From assembly GCA_019358895.1 (NCBI GenBank), contig JAHHIG010000011.1, positions 62,001 through 126,000 on the forward strand: a stretch of 64,000 bases of DNA, given 5' to 3'. Below, piece after piece: positions 7,623 through 16,990 of the stretch (the first letter of the stretch is position 1; every line of letters begins with the position of its first letter). The position numbers and the translations under genes are program-made. Under the pieces are notes generated by a model that did no database searches, was not told the DNA's origin, and saw only the letters and a list, made by a program, of their open reading frames with translations. The stretch is from Tildeniella nuda ZEHNDER 1965/U140. Its GTDB lineage: Bacteria > Cyanobacteriota > Cyanobacteriia > Leptolyngbyales > Leptolyngbyaceae.

Positions 7623-7793
7623 ATGACTCAACTTAAACCAACTGTCACCCCCAAACTAGAAGAGCCGAAGTTTGGCTTTAGCGAATATGCTGAACGGCTG
7701 AACGGTCGTGCTGCCATGATTGGTTTTGCCCTCACCCTAATTATTGAGTATGTCACCGGACAAGGTGTACTGGAGTGGTTAGGCTTAGGCTAA
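7623..7793 (+). CDS. High-light-inducible protein (CAB/ELIP/HLIP superfamily)
   Basis: 56 residues from the ATG at 7623; the frame is open further upstream but the family length and the [19 protein letters not shown] start favour this codon. It has the one-helix HLIP signature [21 protein letters not shown], where ExxNGRxAM binds chlorophyll, followed by the hydrophobic helix [10 protein letters not shown] and a short GVLEWLGLG tail. These proteins sit in the thylakoid membrane, bind chlorophyll and carotenoid, and protect photosystems or assembly intermediates under excess light. A candidate HLR1 site upstream and a strong terminator downstream make it a single-gene unit. Confidence 0.9.
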   Translation: MTQLKPTVTPKLEEPKFGFSEYAERLNGRAAMIGFALTLIIEYVTGQGVLEWLGLG

Positions 7794-7843
7794 TGGCTCA
7801 ACCTTCGATCGCTCCAGCGGTCGTTTTATAGATTTAAGCAGAA

Positions 7844-7882
7844 CCGTGGAGACAAGTAATCTGACTGTCTCCACGGTTTTTA
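7844..7882 (+). terminator. Rho-independent terminator of the high-light-inducible gene
   Basis: An 11-bp perfect stem, CCGTGGAGACA (7844-7854) with TGTCTCCACGG (7866-7876), followed by TTTTTA. It is about 50 bp past the stop codon. Confidence 0.9.
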
Positions 7883-8164
7883 GGTTCTAAGGTGAATTAC
7901 CTGATCGTGAAGAAGGCAGAGCGTTGCTACGCACCAGCGCCTTGTTCCTGCATGTCTACCTCCAGTCTTGCTACGCGCTCTTCTACCGCCATACGTCTAC
8001 CTTAAGCTGTTCGTACCCTAACTTATGATGACGCTAGCGACACTAAGACCTAGCCGTTCTGCGATGTTCATTTCTTGATCTTAGGTTGAGTAGATCTTGT
8101 GTCAGGTATGTCAGATTGAGCGGTCGTTACCATTGTCATGAGGTCTGACGTTGAGGAGTCCCAC
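7883..8164. other. Gene-free stretch with possible coding relics
   Basis: No intact gene. On the minus strand short fragments look like former coding sequence, such as MNIAERLGLSVASV near 8072-8031, similar to the helix at the end of Rpn-type or transposase-like proteins, and MAVEERVARLEVDMQEQ near 7993-7943, coiled-coil-like. These are separated by stops and frame changes. I regard the region as decayed accessory DNA. Confidence 0.3.
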
Positions 8165-8331
8165 TAATATCCGCATTTGAGGCAAGACAGCATCACTTTA
8201 TTCGATCCGATCATGCCGCCAGCAAGTCCTACGGGTTCAAGTAGTACAGCACCGATCGCGGTTTTACCGACTCCAAACCCCTTTTTTGCTCCTGTGATCT
8301 AAGTAGAGGTGCAATTCGGGCATCTAATCTG
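8165..8331 (-). pseudogene. Decayed zinc-ribbon membrane-type protein gene
   Basis: Minus-strand translation gives Cys-Pro-Asn-Cys, then an in-frame TAG, then KKGFGVGKTAIGAVLLEP, a Gly-rich hydrophobic stretch (GLAGGMIGSNK), and Cys-Leu-Lys-Cys-Gly-Tyr followed by a second TAG and Trp. This matches the plan of small bacterial proteins with a split zinc ribbon (CxNC ... GxxGxxIGSNK ... CxxCG) around a glycine-rich hydrophobic loop. The first stop falls between the two Cys pairs, no start codon is evident just upstream, and the second stop comes just before the usual post-ribbon Trp. It is therefore called broken. Confidence 0.55.
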
Positions 8332-8544
8332 CTCCTCGTTCTGGCTCGCTCCATGCTGGCAAGTCTTCGCCCGTCACCCGCCCATAGATAGCCAAGCTCC
8401 TAACCGCTGCAACTCCTAGTCTTTTCCTTTGCGCAAATACCAAAGAGGGTTAGGGAATGCAAGTCACGATAAGATGAAAGGCTCAGGCACGATCGCATTC
8501 TTGCCGCGCTGTCAGCCTTCTACTACATTCCCCTTCGCAAGTCC
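8332..8544. other. Intergenic upstream of ilvH
   Basis: No gene recognised. It presumably carries the ilvH promoter; I cannot single out a convincing -10/-35 pair. Confidence 0.4.
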
Positions 8545-9063
8545 ATGAAGCACACCCTCTCTGTTTTGGTTGAAGACGAAGCGGGGGTTCTGTCCCGCAT
8601 TGCTGGTTTGTTTGCCCGTCGTGGGTTTAATATCGAAAGTTTAGCCGTCGGACCTGCCGAGCAGATGGGCGTTTCGCGCATTACGATGGTGGTGCCGGGG
8701 GACGATGGCAGCATTGAGCAGTTGACCAAGCAGCTTTATAAACTCATCAGTGTGCTAAAAGTGCAGGATATTACCGAAGTGCCCTGCGTCGAGCGTGAAT
8801 TGATGCTGATGAAGGTCAACGCCAGCAGTACCAGCCGCTCCGAGATTGTAGAACTGGCGCAAATCTTTCGGGCGCGGGTGGTAGACGTAGCCGAAGACTC
8901 TGTGACGCTGGAAGTAGTGGGTGATCCCGGTAAGATGGTGGCGATCGTCCAGGTGCTCAACAAATTTGGCATCCGCGAAATCGCCCGCACAGGCAAAATT
9001 GCTCTCCCGCGCGAGTCTGGCGTGAATACGGAGTATCTGAAGTCGTTGGAAGCGAAAGTCTGA
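8545..9063 (+). CDS. ilvH: Acetolactate synthase small (regulatory) subunit
   Basis: 172 residues, full length for the family. An N-terminal ACT domain (residues ~3-75: [34 protein letters not shown]) binds valine and gives feedback control. The C-terminal ALS_ss_C domain follows ([31 protein letters not shown], ending [15 protein letters not shown]). It activates the catalytic subunit IlvB in the first shared step of valine, leucine and isoleucine synthesis, in the cytoplasm. IlvB is not in this window, which is common in cyanobacteria. The ATG at 8545 begins directly at the conserved [11 protein letters not shown]. No operon partner is seen on this strand. Confidence 0.95.
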   Translation: MKHTLSVLVEDEAGVLSRIAGLFARRGFNIESLAVGPAEQMGVSRITMVVPGDDGSIEQLTKQLYKLISVLKVQDITEVPCVERELMLMKVNASSTSRSEIVELAQIFRARVVDVAEDSVTLEVVGDPGKMVAIVQVLNKFGIREIARTGKIALPRESGVNTEYLKSLEAKV

Positions 9064-9106
9064 GGAGTTTTTAGTTGTTGGTTTGAGGAGTTTTTAGTTG
9101 TCAGTT
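9061..9106. repeat. Two direct copies of a 23-bp unit after ilvH
   Basis: TGAGGAGTTTTTAGTTGT followed by TGGTT (9061-9083) and again followed by CAGTT (9084-9106). The first copy overlaps the ilvH stop codon. The remaining ~330 bp to the era stop hold no recognised gene. Confidence 0.7.
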
Positions 9107-9438
9107 TGGGACTGAATCTGGTTTTAGTGATTGGTTGGGGACTAAATTGCGATCGTGGTAGATTCACAAGGATTGCTGATTGGCGTGCTCGAATTGAAGC
9201 CAATGCTTCAGAGCGATGAGGGGCAATGGCGGTGCTCAATGAGTCCAAGAAGAGAGTGACGCAAGTGTTTCTATCGTACTGATCTTGCCTTCGGGTTGTG
9301 TCTACCAGCAGCCCCAACACTGCTTTGGTGCAGACAGTACAGAGGTGATCGGTAGAGTTTAAGCTTGTCTGCCGCCGCACAACTTTGCCGCCAGGTGCAA
9401 TTACGGCTTAAAGTGTGGTTACCCGGAGGTTCGCCCTT

Positions 9439-10515
9439 TTACTCTTCAACCCGATATCCCAATTCAGCGAGACGAGCACTCGACTGTCGCCATTTGGGTT
9501 GCACTTTGACAAACAGTTCAAGATACACTTTGCCCGCCACCAATTTTTGAATTTGCTGTCGTGCTGCTGAGCCGATCGCCTTCAGCATCTCTCCCCCTTT
9601 CCCAATAAGAATGCCTTTCTGGGACGATCGCTCAATATAAATCGTTGCCAGGATACGGGTAATGGTTGGTTCTTCTTCAACGCGATCGATGCCGATCGCG
9701 GTTGAGTGCGGCACTTCCTCTCGCGTCAGCAGCAGCACCTGCTCTCGAATCAACTCGCCCATGATGAAGCGTTCTGGCTGGTCTGTTACTAAATCAGGCG
9801 GATAGTAGTAGGGACCTGGCTCCAAGTGCTGAATGAGCTGTTGCTGTAATGCCTCTAAGCCTTCTCCTGTCAGTGCAGAGAACTTGGCGATTTCCCATGC
9901 TTGACTGGCGGCGAGTTCCTGGTAGGTGCGATCGAAGCGGTGAGGAGAGAGGGATGAGGAGAGAGGGGTGAGGAGAGAGGGGCTAATCAATTCTGTCGGT
10001 TCGACTTTTGGCTCGTGTTCACCTACCTCTAGATTCTGATCATCTGCTTCCGCGTCCTCCTCGGCACCCTTGCTCTCCTGCTGTTGATCTGCCTTGTTAA
10101 TGCCCAAAATGATCGGCGTTTGGCAGTGGGTGAGTAGATTGGCAATAAAGCGATCGCCCCCACCTGCTGCGACCGATCCATCCACAACAAACAGCAAAAC
10201 GTCCACTGACTGAATGGCAACCTGAGCATTTTTGACCAGCACTTTGCCGAGTTGGTGGTGAGGTTTGTGAATACCCGGCGTATCGACAAAAATAAGCTGG
10301 GCGGTCGGTGTCGTCAGAATGCCCCGCAATCGGTTGCGTGTGGTTTGCGCGACGGGGGAGGTAATGGCGATCTTTTGACCCACCAGGTAGTTCATCAAGG
10401 TCGATTTGCCGACATTCGGGCGACCAATAATGCCGACAAAGCCCGATCGAAACCCAGGTGGCGAAGCGGGAATGAGACCTAATCCCGCTCCATCATAGTC
10501 ATTCAGCTCACTCAT
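9439..10515 (-). CDS. era: GTPase Era with a repeat-derived insertion
   Basis: 358 residues, longer than the usual ~300. The GTPase motifs are clear: G1 GRPNVGKS (31-38), the TTRNR switch, G3 DTPG, G4 NKAD and G5 SALTGEG. A C-terminal KH domain carries IYIERSSQKGILIGKGGEML. Era binds the 3' end of 16S rRNA and helps assemble the 30S subunit. The extra length sits between G4 and G5: an acidic stretch (GAEEDAEADDQ) and a Ser/Pro/Leu tract (ISPSLLTPLSSSLSPH) encoded by a GAGGAGAGAGGGGT short repeat. This lies on the surface of the G domain near the base-recognition side and is apparently tolerated. It is divergent from surE. Confidence 0.93.
   Translation of the reverse strand: MSELNDYDGAGLGLIPASPPGFRSGFVGIIGRPNVGKSTLMNYLVGQKIAITSPVAQTTRNRLRGILTTPTAQLIFVDTPGIHKPHHQLGKVLVKNAQVAIQSVDVLLFVVDGSVAAGGGDRFIANLLTHCQTPIILGINKADQQQESKGAEEDAEADDQNLEVGEHEPKVEPTELISPSLLTPLSSSLSPHRFDRTYQELAASQAWEIAKFSALTGEGLEALQQQLIQHLEPGPYYYPPDLVTDQPERFIMGELIREQVLLLTREEVPHSTAIGIDRVEEEPTITRILATIYIERSSQKGILIGKGGEMLKAIGSAARQQIQKLVAGKVYLELFVKVQPKWRQSSARLAELGYRVEE
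9936..9984. repeat. Short purine repeat inside era
   Basis: Three copies of a GTGAGGAGAGAGGG(G/A)-type unit inside the reading frame of era, between the G4 and G5 motifs. Confidence 0.7.
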
Positions 10516-10631
10516 GCAGTCCCCAACCTGTACCTTGTTATTAAACGTGCGATCGCTCCCCTCTTAATCACTTTAGTTTACGCACTAGCATTTACTCAGC
10601 CGTACGCCAAACTCAACCTCTTTCTACCTGC

Positions 10632-11318
10632 ATGACTTTAGTTTTGACCAATGACGATGGCATTGACGCGCCAGGCATACGATCGCTGCTTAAAGCCGTG
10701 AGCCAATTGAATGGCAACGCGATCATTGTTGCACCTCAGGCACCTCACTCTGGCTGTGGACATCAAGTGACAACGACAAAACCGATCCATGTACAGCAGC
10801 GATCGACCGTGGAATATGCGATCGGTGGTACCCCCGCCGACTGTGTTCGCATCGCGCTCAACCACTGCGTCTCCGATGCTCACTGGGTACTCTCTGGTAT
10901 TAATGCTGGTGGCAATTTAGGGTCAGACGTTTACATTTCTGGAACCGTAGCGGCAGTGCGAGAAGCAGCACTATATCGCATTCCTGGTGTAGCGATCTCT
11001 CAGTATCGGCAAGGTGGGCGGGCGATCGATTGGGCGATCGCAGCCCAGCTCACGACCCACGTTTTGCAGGCTCTTTTCGCCCGTGATTGGGAGCCGGGAA
11101 CCTATTGGAACGTCAACCTTCCCCATTTGGACGCGAGCGAACCCATACCAGACATTGTTTTTTGTCAGCCCTGCACACAGCCGCTACCCGGAAATTATCG
11201 GATTGAGGGTGATTACTTCTACTATGCGGGGGAGTATGCCAAGAGACAAAGGGATACGGGTAGTGATGTAGATGTTTGCTTTTCTGGTCACATCGCCATC
11301 ACCCGTATCACACTCTAA
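10632..11318 (+). CDS. surE: 5'/3'-nucleotidase SurE
   Basis: 228 residues. The N terminus MTLVLTNDDGIDAPGIRSL contains the family metal-binding Asp-Asp pair; APQAPHSGCGHQVT, GTPADCV and SGINAGGNLGSDVYISGTVAAVREA are all diagnostic. SurE is a metal-dependent phosphatase acting on nucleoside monophosphates. The C-terminal part is a little shorter than in 250-270-residue homologues but still has the tail with GDYFYYAGEY. It is divergent from era with ~116 bp between starts, and the next gene downstream runs toward it. Confidence 0.93.
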   Translation: MTLVLTNDDGIDAPGIRSLLKAVSQLNGNAIIVAPQAPHSGCGHQVTTTKPIHVQQRSTVEYAIGGTPADCVRIALNHCVSDAHWVLSGINAGGNLGSDVYISGTVAAVREAALYRIPGVAISQYRQGGRAIDWAIAAQLTTHVLQALFARDWEPGTYWNVNLPHLDASEPIPDIVFCQPCTQPLPGNYRIEGDYFYYAGEYAKRQRDTGSDVDVCFSGHIAITRITL

Positions 11319-11348
11319 CGCAAAGGTGCTTGCAGCCAGATGCCCTGG

Positions 11349-12110
11349 TTAGCCTTCCAGTAAGTTTCGGTAAATTTTTTGCACCAGCCGCGTGTACTCG
11401 CCAAGATCGGCAATAAAGCGACGAATTTGCTCATGAGCTTCCAAAGAGCGATCGACGCTGAAAGGAAGAGCATTGAGTTCCCCTTCATAAAGTGCAATTT
11501 CTCCTTCCCATGTAATGATGTGCACCTGTAAAAAAGCGACAAGCTGACGATATCTTTCTAATTCCTCTTCATTTAAATTGATTGGACTTGCTAGAATTCT
11601 ATTCGACTGAGCATCAATCAAGCTTTCGATTTTCAGCACCAGATCTCGGAAAACAGACAGGTGATCTTTGACAAGGGAAACATTCGCTAACGCTGCTGAA
11701 TGATTGAGCGTTTCACTGAGATAATTGATGCGTTCTTCAATCCGTAGAAAGCAATCTTCCCCACCTTCCAGAAGCAAACTCAAACAGTATGCTTGAACTA
11801 GCTGAACATACTGTGTTACTTGGCTACTGTAAACGCAAAGGCTATCGTATATTAGAGCAATCTGCGGCGGTACTGAAGCAGCCTGCTTCAGTATGACGTG
11901 GTAATCGCGGATGCTCGCTCTAAATGAGTTAATATGCTCGAGCCATAATTCCAACCACTGCTCTGGGTCAGAGACAAATTCTCTAAGACGTGGAGACTTT
12001 TCTAGCGCCTCTTCAAGTAGGTTGATGGTTTCTTCAAGGACATTAACAACGGATTTAAGGTTACGAATATTTTTACGGCTTTCTAAAAAAAAACTCTCGG
12101 TATTAAACAT
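11349..12110 (-). CDS. Hypothetical all-helical protein
   Basis: 253 residues, rich in Glu, Leu and Ile, with long amphipathic stretches (NLKSVVNVLEETINLLEEALEK; IEERINYLSETLNHSAALANVS). I see no signal peptide, membrane segment, metal-binding or catalytic motif. Its helical pattern could be a coiled-coil bundle. It converges on surE with a 30-bp gap, and a helical unknown at 12555 lies upstream on the same strand. No family was recognised. Confidence 0.6.
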   Translation of the reverse strand: MFNTESFFLESRKNIRNLKSVVNVLEETINLLEEALEKSPRLREFVSDPEQWLELWLEHINSFRASIRDYHVILKQAASVPPQIALIYDSLCVYSSQVTQYVQLVQAYCLSLLLEGGEDCFLRIEERINYLSETLNHSAALANVSLVKDHLSVFRDLVLKIESLIDAQSNRILASPINLNEEELERYRQLVAFLQVHIITWEGEIALYEGELNALPFSVDRSLEAHEQIRRFIADLGEYTRLVQKIYRNLLEG

Positions 12111-12252
12111 CGGTTAGTCAATGCACAGTTTATACAGTTGCCCTTTGCACTACAAGACGAAGACCCGCAATGTAGAAACTTCGTCTCTCAAAAGGCACTT
12201 GCGCTAAGTAAGTTATTGGGCGTAATCAAACCAAAGATGAATTTGCGGGTGG

Positions 12253-12331
12253 AGAGGGTGGAACCCCCTTCGGCTTGAGCGCTCAGGTCGAAAGCTACCT
12301 GGTGGCAGCGCCCTCAAACCCCTACCTCACA
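12253..12331 (+). repeat. Dispersed repeat with GAGCGCTC core, copy 1
   Basis: GGGTGGAACCCCCTTCGGCT, TGAGCGCTCAGGTCGAAAGCT and a CAGCGCCCTCAAACCCC end. Its reverse complement recurs with few changes at 43684-43755. The rest of this ~440-bp gap (12111-12554) holds no recognised gene. Confidence 0.7.
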
Positions 12332-12554
12332 ACTAATTGTGGCTACCTACTTAATAGCACGGGTGGAGACCTAAGGTTCCGCTCCAATCAGCTTCAGCAG
12401 GATTTTCCGAAGAATTGGTCTCAATGAAATCCACGAAGTAATGCTACAACGACATCAAACGGATACACGTGAGCGAAATCACTGATTAGTGATGATCGAT
12501 ACAACCAGGTTGTCAACCAAAATTGCTGTTAAGTGAGAGGCTAACCCGGTAGAG

Positions 12555-12923
12555 CTACTTTGAGCCTATTATGGGAGTCTCTTTTTGAAGCTGTGATTTC
12601 AGCTTGTAAACCTCTTTCTGCGTCTCTACAGCCAAGTCTTGAAGCTGCTTGAGTGTTGAATCTAGACTGCTGTAGCTGTGCTTGTTGGAGGGCAATGGCT
12701 GGCGTAGAGTTGAAAAGGGCTGACACAGCGTTCTGTTCATGCGCTCTTTATCTGAACCAAGAATGTCTGAAACGGTCGCATCAACTTCATTGCAAAGACG
12801 ATCGATCTGCGTGAACCATTGCGCGATCGGTCTAATTTGAATGTCTAAACGTGTTTCGATTTGCACAAGGCTCTGGTCAATTTTGCTATAACGGGGATTG
12901 AAGTCATCTAAACGTTTTTTCAT
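12555..12923 (-). CDS. Hypothetical coiled-coil protein
   Basis: 122 residues from the ATG at 12923 (MKKRLDDFNPRYSKIDQ); a TTG 24 bases upstream is less likely. It has heptad-like spacing in QIETRLDIQIRPIAQWFTQIDRLCNEVDATVSDIL and again in LKQLQDLAVETQKEVYKLKSQLQ. No signal peptide, membrane segment or catalytic motif is visible and no family was recognised. A structural role or a partner for the helical protein at 11349 is possible but unsupported. Confidence 0.45.
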   Translation of the reverse strand: MKKRLDDFNPRYSKIDQSLVQIETRLDIQIRPIAQWFTQIDRLCNEVDATVSDILGSDKERMNRTLCQPFSTLRQPLPSNKHSYSSLDSTLKQLQDLAVETQKEVYKLKSQLQKETPIIGSK

Positions 12924-13693
12924 ACTGCTATTGCCTATAAAGCTCAAATCTTACTGATTCTAAAACGCTAAATGCTCACGTACTGAGCATCATGTTAAAT
13001 AACTGAGAGTGTTTGCACTCATAAACATAGACTTGACAGTGTTTAGTGATCAAATCACAATCAAATCTATAAGAGCTTTAAGGCAAACAAATACTGGTGT
13101 AGTTATGATCACGAACAACTCGACATGTGTCAATAAACTTACTTTCAGTCACACTATAACTCAAAGCGAACAATCAATTATTAATTATTAAGTTTTACAT
13201 ATGAAGTGATCAAGAACGTTGATACTCTTTGCCAAAGCAACAAGAGCTATAGCAGTCCCAGATTCAGTGGTGAGCGGAACTTAATGATGGATCGGTCAGC
13301 TTTTCTCTGTCTGCTGACCGCTGACGGCTAAGAGCTGCTATCAAGAAGCTTCTCACAACTCACATAGGATCGCTCTATGTGTATCACTAATTAACGCGAT
13401 GTTGATCAATGTACGGCATGAAACAACAAAGACTGATGTCGTTTAGTAGCAAGTGTATCAATAGCCTGAGTGTAATGGCTAAGCAGAAACCTGAACCGAC
13501 TCAGAAGAGCTACTTGATAATGCTTGAAAAACGACTGAGCAGAGGTATGCAAAGATACTTTAACGACTTAAATATCCATACCCGTTTACTTAATTTCTGT
13601 GTCCACTCATTCTCCACATTAGTTGCGGTTAGAACTAACTCGTTACGCTAAATTGTTAGGCTGATAGAGTGTTCGCAAAAACGTTGGAAGCAA
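12924..13693. other. AT-richer gap upstream of truB
   Basis: About 770 bp with lower G+C than its neighbours. Two short frames are open (13009-13191 and 13409-13651) but show no family features, and the first has an unusual Thr/Asn/Ile composition. A GTCTGCTGACCGCTGACGGC short repeat lies near 13308. I see no gene I can support. Confidence 0.4.
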
Positions 13694-14668
13694 ATGGACG
13701 GGTTTCTTAATCTCAACAAACCGATAGGGTTTACCTCTCACGACTGCGTTGCAAAAGTACGGCAGTTGCTACAGATGAAGCGGGTTGGTCATGCTGGCAC
13801 TCTTGACCCTGCTGCAACCGGGGTATTGCCGATCGCCCTCGGCAAAGCGACCCGTCTGCTGCAATTTTTGCGTCAGGATAAAGCGTATCAGGCAACCGTG
13901 CGGCTAGGGGTTAGCACAAACACCGACGATCTAGAAGGTGAAACGCTGCTTGCCCAACCTGTTGTCGGACTTGAGTTGGAGACAGTAAAAGCAGCGCTCC
14001 AACAGTTTCAGGGCACGATTCAACAAGTGCCGCCTAACTACAGCGCGATTCAGGTACAGGGCAAGCGGCTATACGATCTGGCGCGCGCAGGCGAACCAAT
14101 CGTGGTCAAGTCTCGCGAGGTTAACGTATACAGCCTTGAAGTACTGAACTGGCGATCGGGCGCTTTTCCTGAATTGGAGCTGGCGATCGCGTGTGGTCCT
14201 GGCACATATATTCGGTCGATCGCGCGTGACCTGGGCAACGTCTTGAAAACAGGTGGAACCTTGGCAGCCCTGACACGCACAGCAAGCAGCGGCTTTGAGT
14301 TGGCAGAAAGCCTGACCTTTGAAGCTTTGGCAGAACAGATAGAACAAGGTGATTTTCAGCCGATCGCTCCAGAGGTCGCCTTGTCTCATCTCAGTAAAAT
14401 TTCGTTATCGGCAGCGATCGCCCGACGCTGGTGTCAGGGGCAGCGCATTGCGATTTATCCTACGGGTGACGATCGGTGGGAAGGGTTGGAAGACGCGGAA
14501 ACAGGCATCTACAAGGATGCAGACAGCACCCAGGTTTATGCCGTTGACCCACTTCAGCGATCGCTCTGCGTCTATCACGAAGATGGGCAATTTCTGGGCG
14601 TTGGCAAACCAACTGATACTGAAATGGGAATCATCTTGTTAGCTCAAATGGTCTTTGAGAGTGGTTAG
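13694..14668 (+). CDS. truB: tRNA pseudouridine(55) synthase TruB
   Basis: 324 residues, within the normal range. MDGFLNLNKPIGFTSHDCV is the family start, and the catalytic Asp38 lies in HAGTLDPAATGVLP. Further family blocks are KAYQATVRLGVSTNTDDLEG, PPNYSAIQVQGKRLYDLAR and GTYIRSIARDLG. The C terminus has the extra PUA-like region (FLGVGKPTD). It isomerises uridine 55 of the tRNA T-loop and also acts as a tRNA chaperone. It is preceded by a gene-poor AT-rich stretch and followed by the convergent Rpn gene. Confidence 0.95.
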   Translation: MDGFLNLNKPIGFTSHDCVAKVRQLLQMKRVGHAGTLDPAATGVLPIALGKATRLLQFLRQDKAYQATVRLGVSTNTDDLEGETLLAQPVVGLELETVKAALQQFQGTIQQVPPNYSAIQVQGKRLYDLARAGEPIVVKSREVNVYSLEVLNWRSGAFPELELAIACGPGTYIRSIARDLGNVLKTGGTLAALTRTASSGFELAESLTFEALAEQIEQGDFQPIAPEVALSHLSKISLSAAIARRWCQGQRIAIYPTGDDRWEGLEDAETGIYKDADSTQVYAVDPLQRSLCVYHEDGQFLGVGKPTDTEMGIILLAQMVFESG

Positions 14669-14796
14669 TGACTTGCATGAAAATCGCAGCGCGATCCCTA
14701 GTTGTACAGAAATAACAGCATGGTCTGTAGCCGTCAGCGAAAAGCTGATAGCTGATAGCTGATCCAAAAGTGTGCCGTTATTTTTTAAGCAAGCTC

Positions 14797-15762
14797 TTAG
14801 GTCTGATGACTTTCTAACCAAGCTTCTAGCTCAGCCAGGGTGGAGACATTTAGCAAGGCGATTGCCAGTGCTTCTAGTTGAGTCAGGTTTAACTGAGAGA
14901 GGCGGTCGTGCAAGCTATCCGGTAATCGCCCCACTCGTTGCTCAAGGAGAAGGACAACGAGCGATCGGCGCTCCTCTTGCCGTCCTTCTTGCCGTCCTTG
15001 TTGAATGCCTCGCTCAAAGCCGATTTCTTCAACGCTCGTAATGTAGGGCACTTTACGTTCCTCCTCGTAAGCCTTCAGCTCTAACCAAAACGCCTGTTTC
15101 AACCCTTCTGGCAAGATCATAACCCAGTCAATGAACTTGAACAGGTGCAGTACATCCCGACGACTATACCCAGCCTCATACAAGCGCCGAATTAAGCTGA
15201 GTTTCCACTCCTTGCGACTACTCGAATTGCGCTTCGTTTCCTGTGCCTTCAAATGTGCCATGACGACTGTGGCAAAGGGATTTGGGTTGGCTTCTAACCC
15301 CTGCCATTGCGCTTGATAGTCCAGCAGCTTGACAGTGTCGAATTGAAACGATAAGTGAGTGCCGGGGTAGCTAAACTCGTAGCGGTTCGGTCGCCAACCA
15401 GCGTTGCTGTCACACAAAATCGCTAAACTGACGGCAGGCTGACGAAAGCGATCGAAAATGCGCAGGGCATACACAAACATCCGTTCAGCGAAATCTGCTT
15501 CGGGTTTTGCCTGTACTTCGACGTGCAGCAGCAGAAACAGTGCTTTACCCCGCTTGCGCCAGACCTTGACCAAAAGATCCGCATAGCGTTTGCCAATGGC
15601 AGTATCCGGGGCAATCTGCTGGAATTCTTTGTCCAAAAACTCAGGCGGCTTTTGCCAGTCGATCGCGCGATGCAATGCAGGGAAGAAAAACGCGATCGCC
15701 TCTGGAAAATAGTGACGCAAAATCTCTTTCCAGGGAGAATCCTGGTCTGTACGAGCTGCCAT
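14797..15762 (-). CDS. Rpn-family recombination-promoting nuclease / putative transposase with DUF4351
   Basis: 321 residues. The N-terminal ~200 residues are a PD-(D/E)xK-type domain: Asp in KRYADLLVKV, then FLLLHVEVQAKPE carrying the Glu-x-Gln of the active site, and the later FERMxxYALRIFD block. A basic QGRQEGRQEE linker leads to a C-terminal DUF4351 (LLEQRVGRLPDSLHDRLSQL, ALAIALLNVSTLAELEAWL). E. coli Rpn proteins are nucleases that raise RecA-independent recombination. Cyanobacteria carry many copies, and the cell role is unknown. It is followed upstream by uma2 16 bp away on the same strand, so the two may be cotranscribed. Confidence 0.85.
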   Translation of the reverse strand: MAARTDQDSPWKEILRHYFPEAIAFFFPALHRAIDWQKPPEFLDKEFQQIAPDTAIGKRYADLLVKVWRKRGKALFLLLHVEVQAKPEADFAERMFVYALRIFDRFRQPAVSLAILCDSNAGWRPNRYEFSYPGTHLSFQFDTVKLLDYQAQWQGLEANPNPFATVVMAHLKAQETKRNSSSRKEWKLSLIRRLYEAGYSRRDVLHLFKFIDWVMILPEGLKQAFWLELKAYEEERKVPYITSVEEIGFERGIQQGRQEGRQEERRSLVVLLLEQRVGRLPDSLHDRLSQLNLTQLEALAIALLNVSTLAELEAWLESHQT

Positions 15763-15777
15763 GCGGACTCACCCAAT

Positions 15778-16344
15778 CTACGACGAGGAGCGATCGGATA
15801 ATGGTTTTGATGGTTGTAGCCAAGCAAAGACTTGATCAACTGTTAAAACGAGTGGGATGTCTTGCAGGACAGGTAAGCGATCGCCATTGCTCAAGAGCGT
15901 CAGGCGGCGATCGGGTAACAGTACCATAACAATACGTTCGGTTGAATCGATCAGCCATCCAAGCTGTGTTCCTTCTTCCAAACAGGCTTGAATTTTGGCA
16001 ATCAATTTCGTGGTGCTTTGTTCAGGAGACAGAATTTCAATGATCCAATCGGGTGCGCCTGAAATGGGACTATTTTCAGACGGAACGCGATTGCGATGAA
16101 TCACGGTGATATCAGGTACGACAGAGTTGTTGCTCAATGTGCAGCGCAGTTCTGGAAACGCTTCATAGGGTGAATCGACCTGATCGATCGCAGCCGTCAA
16201 GCGCTTCTGCAAGATGCTGTGATGAGCAGTGGGCATTGGTTTTTGGTGAACGTGTCCCGCCACAAACTCCCAAGCTGGCGATTCTTCAATCTGCGGCAGC
16301 TTGAGAAAGTCTTGCAGTGTGAGGCGTTGCGTTGTGGTAGTCAT
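15778..16344 (-). CDS. Uma2 family endonuclease-like protein
   Basis: 188 residues, standard for Uma2 (DUF820). The PD-(D/E)xK core is seen as VVPDITVIHRNR followed by APDWIIEILSPEQSTTKL, with the later IQACLEEGTQLGWLIDSTER. The start MTTTTQRLTLQDFLKLPQI is typical. The substrate and biological role of this hugely amplified cyanobacterial family are not established. The first 57 bases plus 31 bases upstream have a degraded duplicate at 16877-16963. It overlaps nothing and is likely cotranscribed with the downstream Rpn gene. Confidence 0.85.
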   Translation of the reverse strand: MTTTTQRLTLQDFLKLPQIEESPAWEFVAGHVHQKPMPTAHHSILQKRLTAAIDQVDSPYEAFPELRCTLSNNSVVPDITVIHRNRVPSENSPISGAPDWIIEILSPEQSTTKLIAKIQACLEEGTQLGWLIDSTERIVMVLLPDRRLTLLSNGDRLPVLQDIPLVLTVDQVFAWLQPSKPLSDRSSS

Positions 16345-16380
16345 ACACGATCGTGGCTATAGTAGCCGAAGAGATATAAG

Positions 16381-16990
<610 letters not shown>

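Noticed and set aside
13009-13651. Two short plus-strand frames (60 and 80 codons) before truB
   Set aside because: AT-rich composition and no recognisable features; treated as gap.
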